DNA of 64,000 nucleotides from Natronomonas aquatica (GCF_024449025.1 NZ_JAHLKM010000011.1:1-64000); one strand, 5' to 3'. Positions 39,901-49,411 are shown, counted from the first letter of the stretch. A program made the numbers and translations. The notes: a model not told the origin generated them from the sequence alone.

Positions 39901-41004
39901 ATGCCAGATGATAGCATGAGTTTCGACAGGCGAACGTTCCTTCGGACAGGGGTTACCGGTGTCGCCGGAGTCGGCCTAGCGGGCTGTTCCGGCAACGGAG
40001 GCAACGGCGGCAACGGTGGCAACGGTGGCAACGGTGGCAACGGTGGCAACGGTGGCAACGGCGGCGGAAACGGCGACGGCAACGGTGGCGGTGACGATGG
40101 CTCCGACGGCGGATCGGGTGGAAGCGACTACCCGTCACAGGACATCGAGATGATTGTCCCGTGGGCCTCCGGCGGCGGGACCGACCGGACGGGCCGCAAG
40201 CTGGCGGAGCTCGGGAGCGAGGAGATCGACCCCTCCGTTTTCGTCTCGAACGTGACCGGCGGCACCGGGAGCGTCGGCCACCGGGAGATGGCCAACGCCG
40301 ACCCCGACGGGCACGTGATCGGCACGCTGGACATCACGATCACACAGATCGAACACATGGGCATCGCGGACATCAACCACGAGGAGTTCTCGCCCATCCT
40401 CCAGTACAACACCGACCCGGCGGCGATCACGGTCAGCGAGGACGCCGAATGGGACACGATCGGCGATCTCGTCGCGGCCGCCGAGGAGAACCCCGGGGAG
40501 ATCTCCATCTCCAACGCCGGGACCGGCGGCGTCTGGCACATCGCGGCGGCCGGGTTCGCCCAGGAAGCCGGCGCGGAGTTCGAACACGTACCGTACGACG
40601 GCGGGAACCCGGCCGCACAGGCGGTCCTCGGTGGCGAGGTCGATGCCACCGCGGCAAGCGCCGTCGAAGTCCGGCCGCTGCTCGATGAGGGGCTGAAACT
40701 CCTGGCGGTCATGAGCGAGGAGCCGCTCGATTGGGCGGACGCCCCGACCCTCCAGGGGGAAGGTATCGACTGGTCCTTCGGTGCCTGGCGTGGTCTCGGA
40801 GCGCCGCTCGACGTCCCGCAGGAACGGCTCGATTTCCTCGAGGAGACGTTCACCGCCGTCTACGAGAGCGAGGAGTTCCAGAGCTTCATGGAGGAGCAGG
40901 GCTTCGGGACGGTGCACCGAACCTCCGACGAGTTCGCTGACTTCATGGACGAACAGTACGAGACCATGGGCACGCTGATCGAGAACCTCGGTCTCAACGA
41001 ATAA
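39901..41004 (+). CDS. tctC: Tripartite tricarboxylate transporter substrate-binding lipoprotein
   Basis: A 367-residue binding protein. A twin-arginine motif (DRRTFLRTG, residues 9-17) and lipobox LAGC with Cys29 indicate Tat export and lipid anchoring. A Gly-Asn-rich linker (31-58) then leads to a TctC/Bug-family domain (IVPWASGGGTDR, VTGGTGSVGH, NAGTGGVWH). It captures a carboxylate, possibly citrate or another acid, for the TctA-TctB membrane pair immediately downstream. A second ATG five codons in is possible; the upstream one is favoured by TATA spacing. Confidence 0.9.
   Translation: MPDDSMSFDRRTFLRTGVTGVAGVGLAGCSGNGGNGGNGGNGGNGGNGGNGGNGGGNGDGNGGGDDGSDGGSGGSDYPSQDIEMIVPWASGGGTDRTGRKLAELGSEEIDPSVFVSNVTGGTGSVGHREMANADPDGHVIGTLDITITQIEHMGIADINHEEFSPILQYNTDPAAITVSEDAEWDTIGDLVAAAEENPGEISISNAGTGGVWHIAAAGFAQEAGAEFEHVPYDGGNPAAQAVLGGEVDATAASAVEVRPLLDEGLKLLAVMSEEPLDWADAPTLQGEGIDWSFGAWRGLGAPLDVPQERLDFLEETFTAVYESEEFQSFMEEQGFGTVHRTSDEFADFMDEQYETMGTLIENLGLNE
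39991..40065 (+). repeat. Nine-base GGCAACGGT tandem repeat in tctC linker
   Basis: About eight near-identical copies of a 9-bp unit encode Gly-Asn-Gly tripeptides just after the lipobox cysteine. The array keeps frame with any copy-number change and forms a flexible tether for the binding domain. Confidence 0.85.
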
Positions 41005-41061
41005 TCCCCATCAGGTATCCGCACAATTTTAATAGTTTTCCCTGAAGGGGAGTAACATATC

Positions 41062-41568
41062 ATGGCAGTCGAAATTAAACATACGGAGAAGGTCGGCGCA
41101 GTACTGTTCTTGGCACTGTCGGTCGCCGTGTTCTACATATCCGGGCAGTTTCCGGAACCGCCGACGGAAACCGGCCCCGGGTCGTACCCCCGGGTGATCG
41201 TCACGCTCATTTCGATCTTCGCTCTGATACAGATCGGACGGAGCCTCTATAGGGGCGAGACGACGACCCACGAGGTCACGATCCCGGCGGCCAAGCGGGT
41301 GGCGACCGTCTCGGCGCTGATCGTAGCGTACGTTCTCACGATGTCGTATCTCGGGTTCCTGATCGGAACGGCGCTGTTTCTCGCGGCCACGATCCGCTAC
41401 TCGGGCGGAACGAACCCTATCAGGATCACGGCCGTCTCGGCGCTGGTCCCGATCGTCCTCTATTATGCGTTCGGGGCGTTCCTCCGCGTTCGTCTCCCGG
41501 AAAACCCCTTCTTTTCGGTCGCCAGGCTGCTCCCCCCGCTACCGCTCGCTGTCGGGGTGATCGGCTGA
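41062..41568 (+). CDS. tctB: Tripartite tricarboxylate transporter small membrane subunit
   Basis: A 168-residue membrane protein with four hydrophobic segments (about 11-28, 49-60, 75-100, 115-160), matching the DUF1468/TctB family. GPGSYPR near residue 40 is the family-type loop. It forms the small membrane component of the TTT transporter. It follows tctC by 57 bp and its stop TGA directly abuts the tctA start codon, so the three genes form one operon. Confidence 0.87.
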   Translation: MAVEIKHTEKVGAVLFLALSVAVFYISGQFPEPPTETGPGSYPRVIVTLISIFALIQIGRSLYRGETTTHEVTIPAAKRVATVSALIVAYVLTMSYLGFLIGTALFLAATIRYSGGTNPIRITAVSALVPIVLYYAFGAFLRVRLPENPFFSVARLLPPLPLAVGVIG

Positions 41569-43116
41569 ATGACCCTCGGGTTCGTCAACGGGGTCATTCA
41601 GGGTGCAGCACTCGTCTTTCAGCCGTTCGCGTTCCTGCTCATCCTCATCGGCGTCACGCTCGGTATCATCATGGGATCGATCCCCGGGATGACGGCGACG
41701 ATGACCGTCGCCGTGCTCGTCTCGTTCACCTTCGGGATGCAGCCCGCCGAGGGGATGATGCTCCTTTTGGGTATCTACGGGGGAGCCCTCTATGCCGGTT
41801 CCATCCCCGCGATACTCATCCGGACGCCGGGGACGCCGAGCGCCGCCGCGACGATCTTCGATGGCTTCCCGCTCTCACAGCAGGGCCGGGCCGGCTATGC
41901 GATCGGTATCGCGACCGTGGCTTCGTTCATCGGCGGCGCCACGAGCGTCGTCATCATCACCTTCCTCGCGCCGGAGATCGCGGAGATCGCCCTGAACTTC
42001 CAGTCGCCGGAGTTCTTCGCGCTCGCGTTCTTCGGACTGACCATCATCTCGTCGGTCAGCGGCGACTCTGTGGTGAAGGGGATGATCTCCGGGCTGTTGG
42101 GGATGTTGCTCGCGACGGTCGGTCTCGACCCCATGCAGGGGTTCCCCCGGTTCGCCTTCGGGTACACACAGCTCTCGGCCGGCTTCCAGTTCATCGCGAT
42201 CATGATCGGGCTGTTCGGCATCGCCGAGGGGCTCTCCCGGTACGCCAAGACGCTCCGCGACACCGAGGTGAAACAGAACTTCACGAACATCTGGCCGAGC
42301 ATCGGCGACCTCCAGAAGATCCGAAACGTCACGCTCGCCTCGAGTTTCGTGGGAACGTTCATTGGGGCGCTCCCGGGTGCGGGCGGTGACATCGCCTCGT
42401 TCGTCACGTACAACGAGGCGAAACGCTGGATATCGAACGCCAAACCGCCGTTCGGCGAGGGCAACATCAACGGTGTCGCCGCCGCCGAGTCCGGGAACAA
42501 CGCCAGTACCGGCGGGGCGCTCGTTCCCACGCTCACTCTCGGTATCCCGGGCGACTCCGTCACGGCCATCCTCATCGGCGCGCTCATGGTCCACGGCTTG
42601 CGTCCCGGCCCCCGGCTGTTCCGGACGGAACCGCAACTGGTGTACGCCATCTTCGTCGGGTTCTTTACGGTATACGTCGTCATCCTGCTCGCCGGACTGC
42701 TCGGCGCGCGAGCGTGGGCGCGCATCATCAGCTTCCCACAGCAGTACCTCTGGCCGGTGATCTTCGTGCTGTGTGTCCTCGGGTCGATCGCGCTCCGCGG
42801 GAACCTCTTCGACGTGTGGGCGATGGTCGCGGCGGGTATACTGGGCTTTCTGCTGCGCGAGGACGGGTACCCCCTCGCGCCGATGGTGCTCGGTATGATC
42901 CTCGGACCGATCGCCGAGGAGAACCTCCGCCGCTCGCTGGAACTGTCGAGTGGGTCCTGGTCGATCTTCATCCAGGACCCGATCGCGGCGGCGATCCTCG
43001 GGCTGGCGGCGCTGTCGCTCCTGTCGCCGCTGTTCCTCGGTGGCGTCGGAGAATCCACCGAGAGCGGATCGGAAAGCGAAGGCGAAGACGACGGTGACGC
43101 TGAAGGCGAGGACTGA
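41569..43116 (+). CDS. tctA: Tripartite tricarboxylate transporter large membrane subunit
   Basis: A 515-residue polytopic protein with about ten to twelve membrane segments. Family motifs GIIMGSIPGMTATM, YAGSIPAILIRTPGTP, GALPGAGGDIASF and ESGNNASTGGALVPTLTLGIPGDSVTA are seen in order, including the paired Gly-Pro-Gly loops that form the substrate path. It ends in a short acidic cytoplasmic tail. Abuts tctB directly. Transport is driven by ion gradients rather than ATP; the substrate cannot be read from sequence. Confidence 0.92.
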   Translation: MTLGFVNGVIQGAALVFQPFAFLLILIGVTLGIIMGSIPGMTATMTVAVLVSFTFGMQPAEGMMLLLGIYGGALYAGSIPAILIRTPGTPSAAATIFDGFPLSQQGRAGYAIGIATVASFIGGATSVVIITFLAPEIAEIALNFQSPEFFALAFFGLTIISSVSGDSVVKGMISGLLGMLLATVGLDPMQGFPRFAFGYTQLSAGFQFIAIMIGLFGIAEGLSRYAKTLRDTEVKQNFTNIWPSIGDLQKIRNVTLASSFVGTFIGALPGAGGDIASFVTYNEAKRWISNAKPPFGEGNINGVAAAESGNNASTGGALVPTLTLGIPGDSVTAILIGALMVHGLRPGPRLFRTEPQLVYAIFVGFFTVYVVILLAGLLGARAWARIISFPQQYLWPVIFVLCVLGSIALRGNLFDVWAMVAAGILGFLLREDGYPLAPMVLGMILGPIAEENLRRSLELSSGSWSIFIQDPIAAAILGLAALSLLSPLFLGGVGESTESGSESEGEDDGDAEGED

Positions 43117-43220
43117 CCTCACCACTCCCCGCCCTCGTCCCCCGATCCGGAAGCTACTGAAACGACGGGCCGACCCGGGCGTTCACACGACCCGGGGCGC
43201 GATCGGACCCCGTCCGGAAC

Positions 43221-43661
43221 TCAATCGGATTCCTCGACGCGAACGGAGACGACCGGACAGTCGGCTTCGAGCAGTACCGCCTGCGTGACGCTGCCGAACA
43301 GGACCTTCCCGACCGGCGAGCGTCTTCGTCCTCCGATGACGAGGTATCGGGCGTCCTGTTCGTCGGCGTACTTGAGGATCTCCTGGGCGGGGTAGCCGAC
43401 GCGTCCGACGGCGGTGAACTCTTCGAGGACGTCCGCACTGAGCTTTCTGGCCTGTTCGCGTGCGTACTGTTTTGGTGTATCGGCATCGATGCTCTCGCCC
43501 GGGTTAGACTGTGATTCCCGACGGATCTCTTCGGTGGATTCGTACTGTCCCTGTACGTGGATGACGTGTAACTCCTCGTCGAAGGCCTCTGCCAGCTCCC
43601 GACCCTGCTGGAGAATCCGATGCGTTCCGGGACCGTCCTCGACCGCAGCGACGATGGTCAT
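43221..43661 (-). CDS. Universal stress protein (UspA family)
   Basis: A 146-residue single Usp domain. The ATP-binding pattern is visible in IGGRRRSPVGKVLFGSVTQAV (Gly-x2-Gly-x9-Gly-Ser). TTT and similar secondary transporters often have a Usp neighbour; here the gene converges with tctA and is divergent from the phosphotriesterase-like gene. Its function is probably nucleotide-dependent modulation, but no partner can be named. Confidence 0.87.
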   Translation of the reverse strand: MTIVAAVEDGPGTHRILQQGRELAEAFDEELHVIHVQGQYESTEEIRRESQSNPGESIDADTPKQYAREQARKLSADVLEEFTAVGRVGYPAQEILKYADEQDARYLVIGGRRRSPVGKVLFGSVTQAVLLEADCPVVSVRVEESD

Positions 43662-43766
43662 ACCGGGGTTATTACCGTGTAGCTATATTAAACCGGGGCT
43701 GCAGCGGCGGGCCCCAGTCGCAACAGGGGCGAAACCTATTTATTCGAAGACGTGGGCAATGCTATC

Positions 43767-44873
43767 ATGTCTCAGGACACGGGAACCGTCGTGACCGTCG
43801 AGGGGCGGATCGACCCGTCGGATCTCGGTGTGACGCTCCCCCACGAGCATACCTTCATCGACCTCACGGACGCGTGGTTCGACCAGCCCACGTCGACGGT
43901 GGACCGTCGGCTCAGCCGCGAGCCGGTCACGCTGTCGAACCTCCATCGGATCCGGCGCGAACCGCTGAACAACAGGGCCAACGGGCGGCTCGATTCCGTC
44001 GAGGAGGCCGTCGACGAACTGACCCGGTTCCGGAACGCCGGCGGCGGCGCGGTCGTCGACGTGACGCCGAAAAACACCGGCGAGGACCCAAAGCGCGTAC
44101 GGCAGGTCGCCCGGGCGACCGGACTCCACTTCGTCCATGGGACCGCCTTCTACACCCGGGGCGGCCATCCGGACCGCGTCTCGGAGGCGAGCGTGGACGA
44201 TCTGGCCGACGAGTTCGTCTCCGACGTCCGAAACGGCATCGGCGAGACCGACGTCCGGGCGGGTCTCGTGGGGGAAATCGGCGTTAGTAACCGGGTCGAG
44301 CCCGACGAAGAGACGGTACTGCGGGCCGGCGCCCGCGCCGCCCTCCGGACCGGAGCGCCGTTGAACGTCCACCCGCCGGGTCGGCGTCCGACCGCCCACC
44401 AGGACTATACGTACCCCTCCTCGAAGTGGGCGCTCGACGTCCTCGATATCCTCGAAGACGAGGGGCTTTCCGCCGAGCGGGTCGTCATCAGCCACATGGA
44501 CCGGACGCGGTTCGAGTTCGATCCCGACTCCCTGGAGTACCAGCGGGAGGTCGCCGATCGGGGGGCCTACCTGGAGTACGACCTCTGGGGGACGGACTTC
44601 CATCAGGAGAAGTTCGACAACGGATGGCCCTCCGATCCCGAGCGCATCGACGCGGTACTCGATCTCGTAGCGGACGGCTATCTCGATCACCTCCTGTTTT
44701 CTCACGACGTCTGTATGAAGATCCAGCGGACGGCGTACGGCGGGTTCGGGTACAGCCACCTGCTGGAGAACGTCCGCCCGATGCTCGAACACCACGGGCT
44801 GAGCCGCGAGGAGTTCGAGACGATAACGGAGACCAATCCCCGACGGATGCTCACCTTCGAACGGCCCGCCTGA
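43767..44873 (+). CDS. Phosphotriesterase-family metal hydrolase (PHP-like)
   Basis: A 368-residue TIM-barrel amidohydrolase of the phosphotriesterase group starting at ATG 43767. Binuclear metal ligands are visible: His26 and His28 (LPHEHTF), Glu170 (VGEIG) in place of the carboxylated lysine, His202 (VHPPG), His243 (SHMD) and Asp314 (SHDV). The Glu bridge matches E. coli phosphotriesterase-homology protein rather than true phosphotriesterases, so a lactone, amide or ester substrate is more likely. Its place beside a carboxylate transporter suggests processing of an imported compound, which is inference. Confidence 0.87.
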   Translation: MSQDTGTVVTVEGRIDPSDLGVTLPHEHTFIDLTDAWFDQPTSTVDRRLSREPVTLSNLHRIRREPLNNRANGRLDSVEEAVDELTRFRNAGGGAVVDVTPKNTGEDPKRVRQVARATGLHFVHGTAFYTRGGHPDRVSEASVDDLADEFVSDVRNGIGETDVRAGLVGEIGVSNRVEPDEETVLRAGARAALRTGAPLNVHPPGRRPTAHQDYTYPSSKWALDVLDILEDEGLSAERVVISHMDRTRFEFDPDSLEYQREVADRGAYLEYDLWGTDFHQEKFDNGWPSDPERIDAVLDLVADGYLDHLLFSHDVCMKIQRTAYGGFGYSHLLENVRPMLEHHGLSREEFETITETNPRRMLTFERPA

Positions 44874-45021
44874 TGGTGTGTATACGCGAGACGGCGCCGA
44901 ATTTCGGAGATAAAAGCGATACAGCTGCTCTCCGGTTCGGGACTCAAGCCCCGACGGGCAGGCCGAACGTTTCGGTTTCGTCGGCAGGACCGTCCGAAGG
45001 GGGACTGCCCGGAGACGTACG

Positions 45022-45861
45022 TCAGTAGTAGCTTCGCTCGACGTCCCGGACGGCTTCGATCCGCTTTTCGATCGGCGGGTGCGTCGCAAAGAGCCGCTGG
45101 AGCGCCGAGCGCTCGCCGCCGAAGATACACAGTGCGGCGACGTTGTCGTCTAGTTCGGCGTTCGAGCCCTCGCTGGCGGTCGAGATCTTCCCCAGCGCGC
45201 GGGCCATCGCGTCGCCGCCGACGTGTTCGGCGGCATCGGCGTCGGCCACGTACTCGCGGTACCGCGAGATCGCCAGCACGAACACCATCGCGACCATCTG
45301 GACGGCGATACTGGCCAGATAGCCGAGGACGATGTTCCCGATCCCCCCGTCCCGCGAGAAAGCGATCGCGAAGTACGCCGCCATCCCGAGCATCGAAGCG
45401 ATCGATTGGCCCATCACCATCGTCACCACGTCACGGTTGTCGATGTGGGCGAGTTCGTGGGCGAGAACGCCCTCCAACTCCTCGCGGTCGAGCAGCCGGA
45501 TCAGCTCCGAGGAGACGACGACGACGCCGGCGCCGCGGCGGCCGACCGCGAAGGCGTTGGGCATCCCCATATCCGCGACCATCAGCCGGGGCTTTTCGAG
45601 GTCCATGTCGTCGGCGAACCGCTCGACCGCGCGGTGGATCTCGGGGTAGCGATCCTCGGGCATGTCCTCGGCGCCGGCGCTCCACAGCGCGATCTTCTTG
45701 CCGATGACGTACTGAAATCCTCCGAAGGCGACGGTTCCAAGCAGAACGAGCGGGATCGAGACGCCGAACGCTTCGACGGCGACTATCGCCAAGAGGGCAT
45801 AGAAGGCAAACAGGATGCTCCCGACGACGGCCATCCGTACTTTGAGTCCGGTGTGGTTCAT
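45022..45861 (-). CDS. htpX: HtpX-like M48 membrane metalloprotease
   Basis: A 279-residue protease with two N-terminal membrane helices (about 9-28 and 34-52), zinc motif HELAH (135-139) and a third ligand Glu in SRYREYVADADA. Two further hydrophobic helices follow. HtpX degrades misfolded membrane proteins. The start at 45861 (MNHTGLKVRM) was chosen because a TATA-like element (45887-45896, read on the minus strand) sits about 30 bp upstream, giving a leaderless mRNA; an in-frame ATG at 45906 would add 15 residues. Confidence 0.9.
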   Translation of the reverse strand: MNHTGLKVRMAVVGSILFAFYALLAIVAVEAFGVSIPLVLLGTVAFGGFQYVIGKKIALWSAGAEDMPEDRYPEIHRAVERFADDMDLEKPRLMVADMGMPNAFAVGRRGAGVVVVSSELIRLLDREELEGVLAHELAHIDNRDVVTMVMGQSIASMLGMAAYFAIAFSRDGGIGNIVLGYLASIAVQMVAMVFVLAISRYREYVADADAAEHVGGDAMARALGKISTASEGSNAELDDNVAALCIFGGERSALQRLFATHPPIEKRIEAVRDVERSYY

Positions 45862-45886
45862 GCGTTCGAACGGGTAGGGATCTGAC

Positions 45887-45896
45887 GATAAAATGG
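45887..45896 (-). promoter_or_regulatory. TATA box of htpX
   Basis: On the minus strand the sequence reads CCATTTTATC, centred about 30 bp before the HtpX ATG at 45861. It overlaps the coding of the alternative longer start, arguing against that start. Confidence 0.5.
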
Positions 45897-46142
45897 TTTC
45901 TGACATATACGTTATCAAAGCACACGGAAAACTCACAACACATAAGTTGGTCGACGTTGCGGTTGTAGACATGCGAGGTCACGTGCTCGCCGGGTCGAAG
46001 ACGAGCCCCCCGGAGCACGTCGGCTCTTCTCCGAAAAAGGCCAAACGTCCATAGGGCGGTCTCCGGCGGGTGTGGCGTCCCGTCGGAGGTCGGAACCGAC
46101 GGACGTTCGGCTCGAAACTATCGACGATATCCACCCACCATA

Positions 46143-47027
46143 ATGACACACAACACGTTCACCGGCGTCTTCCCCGCGATGACGACGCCGTTCGACGACG
46201 ACGAGAGTATCGACCACGAAACGCTCCGCGCACACGCCCAGCGACTCGAGGCCGCCGGCGTTGACGGGCTCGTCCCCGTCGGCACCACCGGCGAATCGGC
46301 CACGATGACCCACGACGAACACATCGATGTCGTCGAGACTGTCATCGACGCGGTCGACGACGTCCCCGTCATCGCCGGTTCGGGGTCGAACAACACCCGC
46401 GAGGCGCTCGATCTCTCCGAGCGAGCCGCGAATGCCGGCGCCGATGGCCTGCTTTTGATCTCGCCGTACTACAACAGGCCCGAACCCGAGGGCATGGAGC
46501 ACCACTTCCGGACGATCGCCGACGCGGTCGATCTCCCCCAGATCGTCTATAACGTTCCCAGCCGGACCGGCCGGAACGTCGCCGTCGAGACGGCGGTTTC
46601 GCTGGCCGGACACGAAAACATCGTCGGGTACAAGGCCGCAAGCGGCGATCTCGGCCGGATCGGCGAGGTCATCGAGCGCACCCGAGGGGAGAACTTCGAG
46701 GTGCTTTCGGGCGACGACGCCCTCACGCTGCCGACCGTCAGCCTGGGGGGATCGGGCTGTATCAGCGTCGCGGCGAACGTCGAGCCCGAACCCACCGTCG
46801 CACTCGTCGGATCGGCGCTGGCCGGCGACTTCGATCGCGCTCGACAGCTCCAGTACGAACTCGGCGACCTCTTCCGGACGCTCTTCGTCGAGACGAACCC
46901 GATCCCGATCAACGAGGCCATGGAGATGCGCGGGATCCACCCGGCGACGATGCGCTCGCCGCTGAGCCGGCTCCGCCCCGAGCACCGCGAGCAGCTGCGT
47001 GCCGTCCTCGAGGACCTCGAACGATGA
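46143..47027 (+). CDS. dapA: 4-hydroxy-tetrahydrodipicolinate synthase
   Basis: A 294-residue Schiff-base aldolase. The catalytic Lys164 lies in VGYKAASGD; Tyr136 (YNVPSRTG), the Thr48-Thr49 pair (VGTTGES) and Arg141 complete the active site. It condenses pyruvate with aspartate semialdehyde, the first committed step to lysine. Its last codon overlaps the dapB start by four bases, so they are coupled. Later lysine genes are absent from the window. Confidence 0.93.
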   Translation: MTHNTFTGVFPAMTTPFDDDESIDHETLRAHAQRLEAAGVDGLVPVGTTGESATMTHDEHIDVVETVIDAVDDVPVIAGSGSNNTREALDLSERAANAGADGLLLISPYYNRPEPEGMEHHFRTIADAVDLPQIVYNVPSRTGRNVAVETAVSLAGHENIVGYKAASGDLGRIGEVIERTRGENFEVLSGDDALTLPTVSLGGSGCISVAANVEPEPTVALVGSALAGDFDRARQLQYELGDLFRTLFVETNPIPINEAMEMRGIHPATMRSPLSRLRPEHREQLRAVLEDLER

Positions 47028-47764
47028 GGCTCGTCGTCGTCGGTGCCACGGGTCGGACGGGCGGCGAGATCGTCGCCGAGGCCGGCGGCCGCGGTCACGA
47101 CGTCGTCGGGGTGGCTACCTCCTCGGACTCGATCGAGGACGTCCGCGTCTATCCGAACGAAAAGCTCCCCGAACTGCTCGTCGAGGCCGACGCGGTCATC
47201 GACTTCACCGTCCCCGAGGCGAGCAGAGCCCACGCCGAGGCCGTCGCCGAGGCGGGCGTCCCCTACGTCGTCGGGACGACCGGATTCGAGGAGGCCGGCC
47301 TCGACGCCCTGTGGGACGCAAGCGAGACGATTCCGGTATTGAAGGCCTCGAACTTCGCCCGCGGCGTGCAGGCGCTTTTGGAGGTCGTCGCGGCCGGCGT
47401 CGAGGCGCTCCCGGAGTACGATATCGAACTCACCGAGACCCACCACAACGGCAAGCGTGACGCCCCGAGCGGCACCGCCAACGCGATCCTCGACGCCGTC
47501 GACGAGGCCCGCGAAACGGAACTGGACCGTACCCACGGCCGCGAGGGTGACCATCCCCGCGAGGACTCCGAGATCGGGGTCCACGTCCGGCGGGCCGGGA
47601 ACGTCCGTGGCGAACACGAACTGCTCTTGGCGGGTAACGACGAGGTGCTGACGCTGACCCATCGCGCCGAATCCCGGCGCGTCTTCGCCGCCGGCGCCGT
47701 CGACGCAGCCGAGTGGCTCGTCGGCAAAGCGCCCGGCTGGTACGACTTCGGGGACGCCCTGTAG
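47024..47764 (+). CDS. dapB: 4-hydroxy-tetrahydrodipicolinate reductase
   Basis: A 246-residue reductase with nucleotide motif GATGRTGGEI (residues 6-15), VVGTTGFEE, and the catalytic ETHHNGKRDAPSGTA segment (His pair and Lys). It reduces the DapA product with NAD(P)H. It overlaps dapA by four bases and is convergent with the winged-helix gene, with a 12-bp gap. Confidence 0.93.
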   Translation: MRLVVVGATGRTGGEIVAEAGGRGHDVVGVATSSDSIEDVRVYPNEKLPELLVEADAVIDFTVPEASRAHAEAVAEAGVPYVVGTTGFEEAGLDALWDASETIPVLKASNFARGVQALLEVVAAGVEALPEYDIELTETHHNGKRDAPSGTANAILDAVDEARETELDRTHGREGDHPREDSEIGVHVRRAGNVRGEHELLLAGNDEVLTLTHRAESRRVFAAGAVDAAEWLVGKAPGWYDFGDAL

Positions 47765-47776
47765 CGCGGCCGGGTT

Positions 47777-48550
47777 TCAAATATCGTCAACCTCGTAGGC
47801 GAGGCCGGCGTCCCGGAGCGCGTCTGTCACCCGTCCCGCCAGATCCGTCGTCGCGACGACGACGACGTCGAGCCCCCGCCCGGCGGCGGCGGCGGCGACA
47901 GCGCCGGCGGCGAAGGTCGTCTCGGGGTCGACGCCAGACTCTCTGAGGGTGGCGACGGCCTCGACGCCGGCGGCCGTCACGAGGTCGGCTTCGGCGGCGG
48001 CCTCTGCGAGTCCCTCCGATCCCTCCGGCGTCCCCGACCGGATCGGCGCGATCTGAAATACCGTCACATCGCCGGGATCGAGGTCGATAATGCCGGCGAA
48101 GCCGGTGACGCCGACGACCTCTCCCCCCGCCGCGTCCGTGGTCGCGACGCCGGTCGCCGGCCCCGCCTCGCCCGGCGTGGCGTGCAACAACCCGTCCTCG
48201 ATAGAAAGCGAGACCGTCTCGCCGGTCTCGATCTCGTCGGTCGCGAAAGCGGCGTCCTCCTGCATGCTCCCGAGAACGTCCTCGGTGACGTGATCGGCAA
48301 AGCGGCGGACGTCGGAGGCCTGCTGGAAGAGCCAGTCGACGCCCCGCTTTGTCACCCGGTAGCGCGAGCGGGCTTCCTTCTCGACGAGTCCCTCATCGAC
48401 GAGTTCCCGGATGTATTCCGAGACGGCCTGGCTCGTCACGCCGACGGCGTCGGCGATCTCGCCCTGGTTCACCGCCGGCTGCCGTTCGGCGATCTCGACG
48501 AGCACGCGGAACTTCGTCGCGGCCCGTTTGTTGTCGAGGACGTCGACCAT
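47777..48550 (-). CDS. MarR-like winged-helix regulator with C-terminal ligand-type domain
   Basis: A 257-residue protein. The winged helix (about 8-75) has VNQGEIADAVGVTSQAVSEYIRELVDEGLVEK and SRYRVTKRGVDWL. The rest is an alanine-rich alpha/beta domain with an LSIEDGLLHA strand and DVVVVATTDLAG. This layout recurs in haloarchaeal regulators whose C-terminus may bind a small metabolite. Its target is unknown; adjacency to dapAB is not evidence enough for lysine control. It is divergent from the phosphoesterase gene, with the TATA-like TTTATAAA about 25 bp upstream of its start. Confidence 0.8.
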   Translation of the reverse strand: MVDVLDNKRAATKFRVLVEIAERQPAVNQGEIADAVGVTSQAVSEYIRELVDEGLVEKEARSRYRVTKRGVDWLFQQASDVRRFADHVTEDVLGSMQEDAAFATDEIETGETVSLSIEDGLLHATPGEAGPATGVATTDAAGGEVVGVTGFAGIIDLDPGDVTVFQIAPIRSGTPEGSEGLAEAAAEADLVTAAGVEAVATLRESGVDPETTFAAGAVAAAAAGRGLDVVVVATTDLAGRVTDALRDAGLAYEVDDI

Positions 48551-48655
48551 ACCGGTCTCTGGGGGCGATCGTTTATAAACCTCGGCGACTCGGACAGCCG
48601 TGTGTTCCCGCTACCGTCCCGTCAGCGCTTTCCCGGCCGGGGCCGACCCTTCGGT

Positions 48656-49348
48656 ATGGAGTTTCGGCCCCACGATCGGGCGGTCTATATCCCGGAGTCG
48701 GGGACGCTCGTCTGTGCGGACCTCCACGTCGGGCGCGATGCCGCCTCGGATGTCGAACTCCGGCTCGGCGAACACGAGGATCTCACCTCGCGGTTCGCGG
48801 GGCTTCTCGAGCTCTACGAGCCGTCGACGACGATCGTCGCCGGGGACCTCCTGCACTCGTTCGATCGGATCCCGACGGGCGCGGCGGACACCGTCCGGAC
48901 GCTTTCGGGGCTCGCCGCCGACGCCGGCTGTCGGATGGTCGTAACACCCGGCAACCACGACACCATGCTCGAGGAACTTTGGGAGGGAGCGATCACGTCG
49001 GAGTACCGACCCGACGATCAGGGCGTCGTCGTTACCCACGGGCACGTCCCGCCGGCGGCCGACGCCGAGTGGTACGTCGTCGGCCACGACCACCCGACGA
49101 TCGAGATCGAGGGGCTCCGGCGGCCCTGCTATCTGTACGGGCCCGACCAGTACGAGGGGGCGGGCCTGTTGATGCTGCCGTCTTTCAGCCGGCTGCCGGC
49201 CGGCGTCCGTGTCAACGGAATGTCGGCGGCGGCGTTTCAGTCGCCGCTCGTTACCGACGTCGGCTCGCTCAGACCGATCGTCTACGACGACGAGAGCGGG
49301 GAGACCCATACCTTCCCGCCGCTGGACGAGTTTCGGCGGCACCTGTGA
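48656..49348 (+). CDS. Metallophosphoesterase
   Basis: A 230-residue calcineurin-fold phosphoesterase. Metal ligands are in ADLHVGRD, GDLLHS, GNHDT, VTHGH and GHDHP, the complete set for this group. Archaeal homologues with this compact architecture are typically linked to helicase or DNA-repair genes, but no such neighbour occurs here. The start at ATG 48656 follows an in-frame extension with no similarity. Substrate is unknown. Confidence 0.88.
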   Translation: MEFRPHDRAVYIPESGTLVCADLHVGRDAASDVELRLGEHEDLTSRFAGLLELYEPSTTIVAGDLLHSFDRIPTGAADTVRTLSGLAADAGCRMVVTPGNHDTMLEELWEGAITSEYRPDDQGVVVTHGHVPPAADAEWYVVGHDHPTIEIEGLRRPCYLYGPDQYEGAGLLMLPSFSRLPAGVRVNGMSAAAFQSPLVTDVGSLRPIVYDDESGETHTFPPLDEFRRHL

Positions 49349-49391
49349 GCGATCGCGCCGGTCGGTGGTTATACGCTGAGCAGGCGCAATA

Positions 49392-49411
49392 CCACGGCCT
49401 TCAGGCCGTGG
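49392..49411 (+). repeat. Left-end hairpin of the IS relic
   Basis: Perfect 9-bp arms (CCACGGCCT and its complement) with a two-base loop. It is like the subterminal hairpin recognised by IS200/IS605 transposases. Confidence 0.6.

Noticed and set aside
39991-40065. CRISPR or origin-type repeats in the GGCAACGGT array.
   Set aside because: Nine-base units are contiguous and encode the Gly/Asn linker of the TctC lipoprotein.
45862-45972. Extended HtpX start adding up to 37 residues.
   Set aside because: The extra segment contains the TATA element, is unlike the family's N-terminus, and the ATG at 45861 gives the normal length.
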